Positions 54,055 through 62,161 of a stretch of DNA of 64,000 nucleotides are shown here, in pieces (the stretch's first letter is position 1; each line of letters begins with the position of its first letter). Source of the stretch: Microbacterium trichothecenolyticum (GTDB lineage Bacteria; Actinomycetota; Actinomycetes; Actinomycetales; Microbacteriaceae); contig NZ_JAUTBF010000001.1 in the NCBI RefSeq assembly GCF_030818955.1, positions 2,666,001 through 2,730,000 of the forward strand, given 5' to 3'. The translations under genes were made by a program, and so were the position numbers. The notes under the pieces are model-generated. The model was given only the letters and a program-made list of their open reading frames with translations. It was not told the DNA's origin and made no database searches.

Positions 54055-55034
54055 TTGGTCCACCGTAATGCGCGGCTCACGGTCGCGGGTCGTCTGATTC
54101 TCGTGCGCCGGGTTCTCGGCGGACGTCCCGTCTCGCACGTTGCCAAGGAGATGGGCGTCTCGCGCCAGTGCGCTCATCGCTGGCTGGCCCGTTACCGCGC
54201 TGCGGGCGAAGCAGGGCTGTCCGATCGGTCTTCGCGTCCGGTGTCGTCTCCGACGGCGACTGCCGCCGCGACAGCAGCCGCCGTCGTTGAGCTGCGCTCG
54301 CGTGAGCGGCTCGGGCGCGACGAGACCGCCCGCGCTTGCGGGACCAGTCCGCGCACCGTTTCCCGGCTGATCGCGAAGGCGGGGCTGCCGGCGCTGCACG
54401 AGCTGGATCCGGTCACCGGCATCGCGTTGCGCGCGTCACGGCGCACCCAGGTCCGCTACGAGCGTGACGCCCCAGGGGATCTGATCCACATCGATGTGAA
54501 GAAGCTCGGCCGCATCCCCGAAGGCGGCGGCTGGCGCGTCCAAGGCCCCGCCACGATCGATCATCACAGCGGTCGAGACCGGAAGGTCAAGCTCGGCTTT
54601 GACTACGTCCATGTCGCCGTCGACGACCACTCCCGCCTCGCGTTCGCGCAGATCCTGCCGGACGAGAAGGGCACCACCTGCGCAGCGTTCCTCGCCGCCG
54701 CAACCGAGTTCTTCACCCGTCACGGGATCCACATCCGTGAGGTCATGACCGACAACGCCAAGAACTACACCGTCTCGGCCGCGTTCCAAGGCCAGCTGTC
54801 CCTCCTCAACGCGAGGCACATCACCACCAAGCCGCACTGCCCCTGGCAAAACGGCAAAGCCGAACGATTCAACCGGACCATGCAGGAACACTGGGTCTAC
54901 CGGGCCCCCTACGTCTCCAACCAGCACCGCGCCGAAGCGCTCGCGCCCTGGCTCGAGCACTACAACTACGCTCGAGCACACACCGCCTGCGGCGGCCGCC
55001 CCCCCCGATCAGCCGGGTGTCACCAACCTCATGA
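54055..55034 (+). pseudogene. IS481 transposase B, C-terminal frameshift in a C-run
   Basis: It has the helix-turn-helix (HVAKEMGVSRQCAHRWLARY) and the complete DDE core (DLIHIDVKKLGRIPEGGGWR, YVHVAVDDHSRLAFAQILPD, VMTDNAKNYTVS, HCPWQNGKAERFNRTMQEHW). At the C8 run 54999-55006 the frame leaves the family end; with two fewer C it would read GRPPISRVSPTS and stop at TGA 55032-55034, like transposase A (APPTSRTAPTS). As written it reads past the element's end. All catalytic residues precede the shift, so activity may persist. TTG start. Confidence 0.85.
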
Positions 55035-55226
55035 CCGGGTACACCTAGACGACCGGTCGTTCAACCCCGCGATGCCCTCGGATCGATGTCGAGCGATCCA
55101 CCGCTGCACGCACCGTCGCGAGACACCCATCGCGGCCGCGATATGCGCCTGCTTCCACCCTGCGGCAGCACGCTCAACGATCAACAGCCGGCCCCGAGGA
55201 GTCAGCCGAGCATTACGGTGGGGCAC

Positions 55227-55280
55227 GAGAACCTCCGGTTCGTGAAGACGTCAGATATCTCCACTCAGCCGGAGGTTCTC
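55227..55280 (-). promoter_or_regulatory. Hairpin sequestering the Shine-Dalgarno of transposase A
   Basis: GAGAACCTCCGG (55227-55238) pairs with CCGGAGGTTCTC (55269-55280), directly upstream of the GTG at 55226 on the minus strand. The GGAGG ribosome site lies in the arm nearest the start codon. The layout is the same as in element B although the stem sequence differs. Confidence 0.65.
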
Positions 55281-55332
55281 CTCATCCACAAGACCCGAAC
55301 CAGCCACCAACCTCCTGACCCGGTACACCTAG

Positions 55333-55807
55333 TGCGTTCGGCCGCATCCCGTCAGCCGCCCTGGTGCACGTGCACATGGACCCGCCGCAGCCGACCCCCG
55401 CGGTCACCCGCCACCGGATGCTCGCGTCGCTGCCCGAAGGGGCTGTCGCTGCGTTCGTGGCGGCATCCGAGGATCCGGGGCTCTTCATCGCCGAGCTGCG
55501 CCACCTCGGCGGGGCGGCCGCAGGCCCGGCGGCGGATGCCGGAGCGGTGTCGGCGGTCGCGGGCGAGGACATCGTGCACGGAATCGCGGTGCCGCCCGTG
55601 CCCGAGGCGGGTCCGGCGGCGGTCGCCGCGTCCACCGGTCTTGTCGACGCGCTCGAGCCGTGGGCCGGGGAGGGTCTCGCGCTGACCTTCCTCGACGGGG
55701 GAGCGGACCGTACGCCGGGGTTCGGGGCGTCGGTCGAACGCCTTCGCGCGCTCAAAGCCGAGTGGCACCCGCGCAACGTGTTCGCTGCGGCGAATCCGGT
55801 GAGGTGA
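55333..55807 (+). pseudogene. FAD-binding oxidoreductase (berberine-bridge-like), C-terminal stump
   Basis: Starting exactly at the right end of IS481-A, the frame reads AFGRIPSAALVHVHMDPPQP, VAAFVAASEDPGLFIAELRH and ends RLRALKAEWHPRNVFAAANP. This is the typical C-terminus of FAD-linked oxidases with the substrate and BBE domains. The FAD-binding N-terminal half is absent: the DNA left of the IS (53001-53167) does not encode it. An adjacent deletion or rearrangement therefore followed the insertion. An ATG at 55364 could start a short peptide but is unlikely to be functional. Confidence 0.8.
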
Positions 55808-55878
55808 GCGGTCGAGGAATCATGCAGCGTCGAGGAGTCGTCTTCACCAGGGTGTCGCCGCCGGACAGCCGGGTAAAG

Positions 55879-56712
55879 CTAGGGTTCAACGACGGCCGCG
55901 ATCTGGTCGGCTATTTCTTCGACGGTGTTGAGTGTTGTATTTGCCGCCAGCACGCCCGCGAGAAGCGGGGAGTGAGCCGTCACCTCTTCTTTAGTTACTC
56001 GATGCCATACCGGCAAGACGAGGTTCTCGCCAGTTGCCATCTTCGCCGAGAAGAGCGCATCCAGCTCCGCGCGCGTCCAATGCTTGTTGAAGAAATCGGG
56101 CGAGAGAATCACAACGCCGAACCGCGCGCGGCCAATTCCCGACTCAATCTCCTGGCGGATGCTTTGCCCGATCTTGATGTTGATTTCGTCGAACCACACA
56201 GACAGCCCCCGAGTCTCCAGCGCCTCCTTCAGCGGTCGCGCGATGTCGTCCTTATCCTCACTCGCATGCGACAGGAACACGTCGACATCAGGTGGTGAGC
56301 TTCTCGCCGCGGGTTCGCGGGCCGGCGCGTCGCTCACTGTACGGATATCCAGCTTGAACTGTCGCACGGCCTCGTCGTTCTGTCGGCGGAGAGCCTCGAA
56401 AGCGCGCTTCTGGTCAGTTTGCTGGGTCTTGATGAACTTTGCCTCAGCTGTCGCGATGCCTCGCTGCTTATCCGCCAGCTTGCGCTCGAGGTCACTCCTC
56501 TGCTTCTCCGCCAGGATCGCATCCCGGTCGGCAGACTCTGCCTCCCGCAGCTTCGATGAGATGGTCGTCTGAGACTTGCTCCGGGAGGCGGCAGTCCGTG
56601 CGGCTGCAGCCTTCTTGCGCTTTGCGGCGACGGTTGCAGACTTGCCAGCGATGTCTGACTGTAGCCGAGCAGCTTCTCGACGCAGGCGCTCGATCTCGCT
56701 CGCTGTAACCAC
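55879..56712 (-). CDS. TIR-domain protein with N-terminal coiled coil
   Basis: This 277-residue protein has a charged heptad-rich coiled coil at residues about 5-118 (EIERLRREAARLQSDIAGKS ... DLERKLADKQRGIATAEAKF), then a TIR domain from about 142: VDVFLSHASEDKDDIARPLK, GLSVWFDEINIKIGQSIRQE, FGVVILSPDFFNKHWTRAEL. Glu216 in WTRAEL is the expected NADase glutamate. It probably depletes NAD+ on phage infection or signals through a partner, but no sensor gene is adjacent. GTG 56712 with GGAGG upstream is preferred over an ATG 36 bp earlier. Confidence 0.88.
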   Translation of the reverse strand: MVTASEIERLRREAARLQSDIAGKSATVAAKRKKAAAARTAASRSKSQTTISSKLREAESADRDAILAEKQRSDLERKLADKQRGIATAEAKFIKTQQTDQKRAFEALRRQNDEAVRQFKLDIRTVSDAPAREPAARSSPPDVDVFLSHASEDKDDIARPLKEALETRGLSVWFDEINIKIGQSIRQEIESGIGRARFGVVILSPDFFNKHWTRAELDALFSAKMATGENLVLPVWHRVTKEEVTAHSPLLAGVLAANTTLNTVEEIADQIAAVVEP

Positions 56713-56816
56713 GTGTCCTCCGCTCAGTGGCTCACAACGATAGATCATGCTTTCGACGACATTGCCCTCATTTGCAAGGCTCGCTCGAGACGCCGCCCAG
56801 AATCAGCAAGGCCGCC

Positions 56817-57273
56817 TCATGTTGCATTGACAGATGCGCTCCACGTCACCCCCAACCGATCCGTCAGCATCCCGAACCCCGCGCTCCACGCCGAAGCCGC
56901 CAGCGGCTCGACGATCGCGGAATCCACCGCCAACCCATCCCAGTAGCCCCCGCAACTCTTCGAGCGTCGGGCAGCTGATCGACACGAACACCGCCTGGTC
57001 GGTGACCGTCGCGTTGTTCTCGCGGTGGGTGGCGCCGCCGCCGGCGATGCCGCCCTCGGTGCGGCCGGGGATGTCGTAGCCCATGAGGCGGAAGCCGTTC
57101 TCGGCGGCGACGCGGCCGAAGACGACCTTGTCGGATCCGGGGATCTCGGCCGGCATCGCGAAGTCGGCGTAGGTGTTGACGACGAGGTGTCCGCCGAAGA
57201 CGGACTGGTAGAACGCGAGCGCCTCACGGGCGTCGCCGCGGAAGTTCAGGTGGGTGGTGGTCTGTACGGACAT
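56817..57273 (-). pseudogene. VOC-family (PhnB/3-demethylubiquinone-like) protein, frameshifted
   Basis: The first frame from ATG 57273 gives TTHLNFRGDAREALAFYQSV, FGGHLVVNTYADFAMP and VFVSISCPTLEELRG. The end (YWDGLAVDSAIVEPLAASAW, GFGMLTDRLGVTW) is in the other frame to 56817. Removing one C from the C5 run at 56947-56951 (plus strand) restores about 151 residues. The first frame alone continues with non-family sequence. It is divergent from the WYL regulator, its likely controller. GAGGAG precedes the ATG. Confidence 0.83.
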
Positions 57274-57358
57274 GTCTGCTCCTCGATGACTCAGCCGGGT
57301 TCGGCTTCTGAAATCACAGTTCCAGCCATGTAGGTCTGTTTATGTCCTAAACCGCGAC

Positions 57359-57364
57359 TACCGT
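57359..57364 (+). promoter_or_regulatory. -10 element (TACCGT) of a leaderless promoter
   Basis: TACCGT ends 7 bases before the ATG at 57372 and no Shine-Dalgarno is present. Confidence 0.5.
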
Positions 57365-57371
57365 CAGAGCC

Positions 57372-58358
57372 ATGGCCGCGACATCCCGATTGCTCGCTCT
57401 GCTGTCGCTGCTGCAGGCTCGGCGCGATTGGCCGGGGTCGGTGCTGGCATCCCGCTTGGAGGTCAGCGATCGCACGGTGCGCCGCGACATCGATCGCCTG
57501 CGCGAGATGGGGTACCGCATCGACGCGACGATGGGTCCCGACGGGGGATACCGCCTCGACGCGGGGGCCGAGATGCCTCCCCTGCTCTTCGACGATGACC
57601 AGGCGCTCGCGGTCGCGATCGCTCTGGGCGCGGCTCCGGCGCTGGGGGCGGGGATCGGCGAGGCCGCGGTGCGCGCGCTTGCGACGACGCGTCAGGTGCT
57701 GCCGTCACGGCTGCGGCACCGGCTCGACGCGGTCGAGGTGACGACGGTGGCGCGGGCGGGTGAGGCGCCAGCGCCGGTCGTTCCGCTCGACGTGCTGTTG
57801 ACGCTCGCGCAGGCGGTGCGTGACCGGGTGACAGTGCGCTTCGACTACCTGCCGCGGGGCGAGGGGAATGCCCAACCCCGCCGGGCGGAGCCGCACCACC
57901 TCGTCGCGTCGCAGGGCCGGTGGTATCTGCTGGGGTGGGACCTCGACCGCGAGGACTGGCGGCTGTACTCGGCGGATCGGGTGCGGCCGCGGATGCCGTC
58001 GGGGGCGCCGTTCACGCCGCGGACGGTGCCGGGTGGCGATGTCGATGCCTTCGTCTCGGCGCGGTCCAAGGGAGCCGACGTGAACGAGTGGCCCTGCCGG
58101 GGGACGGTGCTGTTGCATGCGCCGGCCCGCGACGTGCTGCCCTTCGCCGGGGACGGTGTCGTCACCGCTCTCGACGACGACCGCTGCACCCTCGAGATCG
58201 GTTCATGGTCGTGGGGCGCGCTCGCCGCATCGTTCGGGCGGTTCGAGGTGGCGATGGAGGTCGTGGAGCCGCCGGAGTTGGTGGAGGCGTTCGCGGTGCA
58301 GGCGGGGCGGTTTGCGGCGGCGGGCTCTTCCGCGGCGGAGTCCCGGCGCGGAAGCTAG
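57372..58358 (+). CDS. HTH-WYL transcriptional regulator (DeoR/YafY-like)
   Basis: This 328-residue regulator has an N-terminal winged helix (SRLLALLSLLQARRDWPGSV, LEVSDRTVRRDIDRLREMGY), a short linker (MGPDGGYRLDAGAEMPPLLF), and a WYL domain with HHLVASQGRWYLLGWDLDRE, then WRLYSADRVRPRMPSG, and a WCX-like C-terminal part. WYL proteins sense ligands or nucleic acids. Here, divergent from a VOC gene 98 bp away, it most likely controls that gene and itself. Confidence 0.92.
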   Translation: MAATSRLLALLSLLQARRDWPGSVLASRLEVSDRTVRRDIDRLREMGYRIDATMGPDGGYRLDAGAEMPPLLFDDDQALAVAIALGAAPALGAGIGEAAVRALATTRQVLPSRLRHRLDAVEVTTVARAGEAPAPVVPLDVLLTLAQAVRDRVTVRFDYLPRGEGNAQPRRAEPHHLVASQGRWYLLGWDLDREDWRLYSADRVRPRMPSGAPFTPRTVPGGDVDAFVSARSKGADVNEWPCRGTVLLHAPARDVLPFAGDGVVTALDDDRCTLEIGSWSWGALAASFGRFEVAMEVVEPPELVEAFAVQAGRFAAAGSSAAESRRGS

Positions 58359-58362
58359 CGGC

Positions 58363-58500
58363 CTGACCCAGCCACTCCGCTACGCCATCGACTTCACCCT
58401 CGACGGCTGCGTTCACCCATGGGGCGGGCCTGCCGCCGGATGCCGAGTCCCTGGCGTTCTGGAGCGACGAACTCCGGCGTGAGGCGGCGTCACGCAGCCT
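58363..58500 (+). pseudogene. Dihydrofolate reductase-family N-terminal remnant
   Basis: LTQPLRYAIDFTLDGCV matches the start of actinobacterial RibD/DHFR-family proteins, and the continuation LPPDAESLAFWSDELRREA is found in another frame. The fragment ends after about 45 residues. It lies just behind the WYL gene and before the glycosidase promoter. It is clearly not functional. Confidence 0.6.
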
Positions 58501-58616
58501 GCGAAATTAATTTCGCAAGCAGAGATGCGCGGAGAGCTGTCACCGCCGCCTACCGTCTCGCATCGTTTCAGTTTCCCCATCAGGAGCAACCTGATCGGGA
58601 TATTTCCTCACAAAGG

Positions 58617-58672
58617 TTGACAGACCGACGCGCCTGCATCATGGTAAGGGCGTTGCGAAAGCGCTTTAACAA
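58617..58672 (+). promoter_or_regulatory. Promoter and LacI-type operator of the glycoside hydrolase gene
   Basis: TTGACA at 58617-58622 is a consensus -35; CATGGT (17-bp spacer) is a possible -10. Downstream, TTGCGAAAGCGCTTTAACAA (58653-58672) is a 20-bp near-palindrome centred on AAAGCGCTTT, the classic LacI/GalR-family operator core. It lies between the -10 and the start at 58699, a repressing position. The same core recurs before the sugar-acid kinase gene at 63836-63845. Confidence 0.75.
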
Positions 58673-58698
58673 CAGTGCTGCTCAAAGAGGAGACAACG

Positions 58699-61600
58699 AT
58701 GAATGACGCGTCAACGATGACCGCCGTCCGCCCCAGACGCCGCGCGCGATGGGGGGTGCTCGCCGCAGCGGCGCTGCTCGTCGCACCCCTCCTAAGTGCG
58801 GGTGCCGTCACCGCCGCCGTCGCCGCGCCGGGAGACGGCTATTCACCGATCCCGGTGGTGCTGAGCGAGTTCAAAGACCCGGCGCAGTGGCAGGTCTACA
58901 CCAACGACGGCGCGCAGGGGACCTTCCGGATCGACCCGTCGGCATCCGTCACCGGTGACTCGTCGGGGCTGCTCGACATGAGCATTCCGAGCGGCACGGT
59001 CGAGATCGCGGCCGATGTGCCGGCGACCGATCTCGCGGCGCTGCGGTTCTCGGTGCGCTCGACGACGATCGACAGCGTGGCGGTGCGTCTCGTCGACAGC
59101 ACCGGTCAGGTGCATCAGCAGCGGGTCGAGCTCGATCCCGCGGCCGCGGGGTGGCAGACCATCGTCCTGGAGTCGTTCGACTCGGGGGCGAACTACGTCG
59201 CGTGGGGTGGACCCGCCGACGGCGTCTGGCGCGGACCGGTCACGCGAGTGGCGTTCGTGGTCGACAAGTGGGGCACGCTCGACGGGGCGACCACCGGTTC
59301 TCTCCACATCGACGCGCTGCAGGCCCTCCTCCCCGTTCCGCCGTTCGCGGTGGTCCCGACCACGGTCGGCAATGCCTTCGACGTCGGCCAGCCCGTCACG
59401 CTCGGGTTCGTCTCGAGCGCGCAAGACCTCGCGTGGACGGTCCGCGACGCGAGCGGCACGGTCGTCGACAGCGGTTCGGGACAGGTGGCCGACCTCGACG
59501 GGGTGATCCCGGTCGACGCCACCGCCCCCGGCTGGTACCAGGCGCAGATCCTCGCCACCGACGCCGACGGCACGGTCCACGAGGGAGGAACCGACTTCTC
59601 GATCCTCGAACCCTTCGACTTCACCGGCTCGGACGACAACCGCCTGGCCGCGGCCACGCACTTCGGCGGTACCTGGCCCCTCGACCTGGCCCCGCTGCTC
59701 AGCCGTGCGGGATTCTCGACGGCGCGCGATGAGGCCTACTGGTCGGGCCAGGAGACCACGGCCGGTCAGTTCGTGTGGCAGGAGAAGGTGAACGCCTACC
59801 AGGCGGAACTGGAGCAGCTCGACGTCGACCAACTGCACGTGCTCTCGTACGGAAACCCCCTGTACTTCGCCGACGAGGCTCCGAGCACGCCCGCCGACCG
59901 CTTGGCGTTCGCCAACTACGCCCTGAAGTCGGTCGAGAAGTTCGGCACGGATGACACCATCTACGAAGTCTGGAACGAGTGGAACTGGCGCGACCTCGAC
60001 GGCGCCGCGGGCGGGTCGGCCGAGCAGTACGTCGAACTGCTGAAGGTCGTGAACGACGTCGTCCGGGCCGAGTACCCCGACGTGACGCTGATCGGTCCGG
60101 CACTGGCACCCATGAACGACTGGGCCGGATGGATGCGCGACTTCGCGGAGGCAGGGGGCTTCGACCTCGTCGACGGTCTCTCCACGCACCCGTACACGTT
60201 CCCCCAGGCGCCGGAGGGCTCGACCCGCTACGAGGGTCACATCGCCACGCTCCGCAGCCTGATGACCGAGTTCGGTGCCGACCTGCCGATGTACCTCACC
60301 GAGGTCGGCTGGCCCACCAGCACCAACTCCCAGGGCGTGAGCGAGTTGGTGCAGGCCCGACTCACCACACGCGCCGAACTGCTCGCCCTCGAAGACGGCA
60401 TCGCGCAGTACACGATCTACGACTTCATGGATGACGGACTGGATGCCGCCGAGATGGAGCACCGTTTCGGGATCGTCCGCAACACGAACGATCCGCGCGG
60501 GTCGTTCACGCCGAAACCCGCGTACGTCAGCAATGCCGTGCTCGCCCGTCAGATCCACGAGCGCCCGGTGCTGCGCTCCGAGGACCTCGGGGCCGGACTC
60601 TACGACGTCGTGTTCGACGCCGGCAGCGGCTCCGAGCTGCACGCCGCCTGGTCGACGGTCGGCGGAGCCCTCACGTTCGCCGCGACCGGGCAGGTGACGG
60701 TCACCGACCTCTACGGGGGCACGACGACGCTGACCCCGGATGCCGCCGGCCGCGTGTACGTGTCGGTCGGGGAGGACCCCGTCTACGTCGAGGGCTCCAT
60801 CACGGACGTGACCGCCGGGTCGCCCTTCCGTCTCGCGGTCGACGCGGAGGTCGCGGGAGACGCGACCGCGGGCCGCGTCATCGCGGACAACACCGCGGGC
60901 AGCGCCGCCCTCGCGTTCGAGGCGACGGCCGAGTCGCAGACCACCTCGGGAACGGCCGCGGCCGGCGGGGAGGGCGAAGCGCCGGTGAGCTTCGCGGCTC
61001 AACCGCAGGAGGGCGCGAGGACGTACGCCGCGACGGTCGCCGTCGCCGGTGCCACGGTCGCGCGGGTGACGAAGGCGGGCACCGCCGCGGCGCCGCTGAG
61101 CGTGGTCGGCACGCACGCGATCGCCCCCGACGGGCAGGAGCAGCTCTCGCTCGCGGTGCACAACTCCTCCACCCGCGACGTGACGGTCGCGGGCGTCGAC
61201 TGGAGCGTCGGCGACCAGACCGGCACCGGCCTGGAGGGCCAGAACGTCGCCGCCGGGCAAAGCCTCGTGCTCCCCGTCGCCGTCGACGTCACCGCGGCCG
61301 TCGACTGGTCGGCCGCGGTGCGCCGAGACGGCCTCGCCCCGCTGACGAGTTCGGGGAAACTCGTCCCGGTCGCCGCGACGACGGAGGTTCCGCTGCAGGC
61401 GATCGTGGTGGACGGGGTGGTGGACGCGGCCGTGCAGGCTCTGCCCGCGCAGGACTTCCTCGCCGCCGGCGACCCGCCCATCACCGGCTGGTCGGGACCG
61501 GCGGATGCCTCGGGGTCGCTGTGGCTCACCCACGACGAGCAGAACCTCTACCTCACGGCGCGGATCACCGACGATGCCCACGCCCAGCCCGCGACGGGCG

Positions 61601-62013
61601 GCGACATCTGGCAGGGTGACGGCCTGCAGTGGGGCTTCACCACGGGCGCGCCGGGCGAGTCGCCGCGGGTGCACGAGCTCGGAGCCGCGCTCACCTCCGC
61701 CGGTGTCGACGTGTATCGGTGGGCGCCCACCGACCGCGCCTCGGAACCCGAGGGCGTGCAGTCGGGGATCGTCCGCGATGACGCCGCGGGCGTGACCACG
61801 TACGAACTCGCGGTGCCGTGGAGCACGCTCGAGGCCGATCCGTCGACGCGGCTCTACAGCACCACGGTCGTCGTCAACGACAACGACGGAGGGGGCCGCG
61901 ACGGCTGGCTCACGTGGGGCAAGGGCGTCGCAGAGACCAAGAACGCGGCCCTCTACCAACCGTTGCTGCTCGGCGGTGCGCCCGCTCCTCTGACCCCGGA
62001 GCCGACTCCGTGA
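58699..62013 (+). CDS. Secreted multidomain glycoside hydrolase (GH39/GH5-like TIM barrel)
   Basis: This 1104-residue exported enzyme has an Arg-rich N-region and hydrophobic segment (WGVLAAAALLVAPLLSAGAV) with cleavage probably after VAAP. Residues about 45-215 form a carbohydrate-binding-like beta domain (FRIDPSASVTGDSSGLLDMS). The clan-A TIM barrel spans about 320-660 with acid/base Glu427 in YEVWNEWNWRD and nucleophile Glu535 in MYLTEVGWPTS. Further beta domains follow, and a C-terminal CBM9-like module (LWLTHDEQNLYLTARITDDA; WQGDGLQWGF). No sortase or membrane anchor is seen. Substrate is probably a plant or uronate-containing polysaccharide, judged only from the KDG/KDPG genes sharing its operator. 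AGAGGAG precedes ATG. Confidence 0.87.
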   Translation: MNDASTMTAVRPRRRARWGVLAAAALLVAPLLSAGAVTAAVAAPGDGYSPIPVVLSEFKDPAQWQVYTNDGAQGTFRIDPSASVTGDSSGLLDMSIPSGTVEIAADVPATDLAALRFSVRSTTIDSVAVRLVDSTGQVHQQRVELDPAAAGWQTIVLESFDSGANYVAWGGPADGVWRGPVTRVAFVVDKWGTLDGATTGSLHIDALQALLPVPPFAVVPTTVGNAFDVGQPVTLGFVSSAQDLAWTVRDASGTVVDSGSGQVADLDGVIPVDATAPGWYQAQILATDADGTVHEGGTDFSILEPFDFTGSDDNRLAAATHFGGTWPLDLAPLLSRAGFSTARDEAYWSGQETTAGQFVWQEKVNAYQAELEQLDVDQLHVLSYGNPLYFADEAPSTPADRLAFANYALKSVEKFGTDDTIYEVWNEWNWRDLDGAAGGSAEQYVELLKVVNDVVRAEYPDVTLIGPALAPMNDWAGWMRDFAEAGGFDLVDGLSTHPYTFPQAPEGSTRYEGHIATLRSLMTEFGADLPMYLTEVGWPTSTNSQGVSELVQARLTTRAELLALEDGIAQYTIYDFMDDGLDAAEMEHRFGIVRNTNDPRGSFTPKPAYVSNAVLARQIHERPVLRSEDLGAGLYDVVFDAGSGSELHAAWSTVGGALTFAATGQVTVTDLYGGTTTLTPDAAGRVYVSVGEDPVYVEGSITDVTAGSPFRLAVDAEVAGDATAGRVIADNTAGSAALAFEATAESQTTSGTAAAGGEGEAPVSFAAQPQEGARTYAATVAVAGATVARVTKAGTAAAPLSVVGTHAIAPDGQEQLSLAVHNSSTRDVTVAGVDWSVGDQTGTGLEGQNVAAGQSLVLPVAVDVTAAVDWSAAVRRDGLAPLTSSGKLVPVAATTEVPLQAIVVDGVVDAAVQALPAQDFLAAGDPPITGWSGPADASGSLWLTHDEQNLYLTARITDDAHAQPATGGDIWQGDGLQWGFTTGAPGESPRVHELGAALTSAGVDVYRWAPTDRASEPEGVQSGIVRDDAAGVTTYELAVPWSTLEADPSTRLYSTTVVVNDNDGGGRDGWLTWGKGVAETKNAALYQPLLLGGAPAPLTPEPTP

Positions 62014-62161
62014 CGCCCCCTCCTCGACGAGCGGCAGGGCGGACCCGGCCGAGCGAGGCCGTGACGGGTCTCGCCACCGTCCTGCTGCTCGTCGGGGAGG
62101 GCCTCGGGAGGATCGCGCCGCGACGGGCGACGGAGACCGTCGCGCGGATGACGCGCCGACG

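Larger units (their letters stand above)
53964..55044 (+). mobile_element. IS481-family element B nested in element A
   Basis: This 1081-bp element has inverted repeats (TTGTACCCGGTCAGCACGTT at 53964; GTGTACCCGGTCATGAGGTT inward from 55044) and a CTAG target duplication at 53960-53963/55045-55048. It is inserted into the transposase gene of element A in opposite orientation. Confidence 0.93.
53182..55226 (-). pseudogene. IS481 transposase A, split by element B
   Basis: The N-terminal helix-turn-helix part (PHRNARLTPRGRLLIVERAA; MGVSRRCVQRWIARHRSEGI) starts at GTG 55226. The DDE part (GELVHMDVKKLGRIPDGGGR, FDYVHSLVDDHSRLAYSEIL, HCPWHNRKVERFNRTLQTEW) ends at 53182. Joining across element B at CTAG gives the continuous DRSSRPVSSPSRTPEL, with no other lesion, so the gene was intact before the second insertion. 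Confidence 0.92.
53172..55328 (-). mobile_element. IS481-family element A, interrupted by element B
   Basis: Terminal inverted repeats (TTGTACCCGGTCAGGAGGTT at 53172; GTGTACCGGGTCAGGAGGTT reading inward from 55328) are flanked by CTAG at 53168-53171 and 55329-55332. Subtracting element B and its 4-bp duplication gives 1072 bp, a normal IS481 size. It ends directly in a truncated oxidoreductase gene on the right. Confidence 0.93.
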
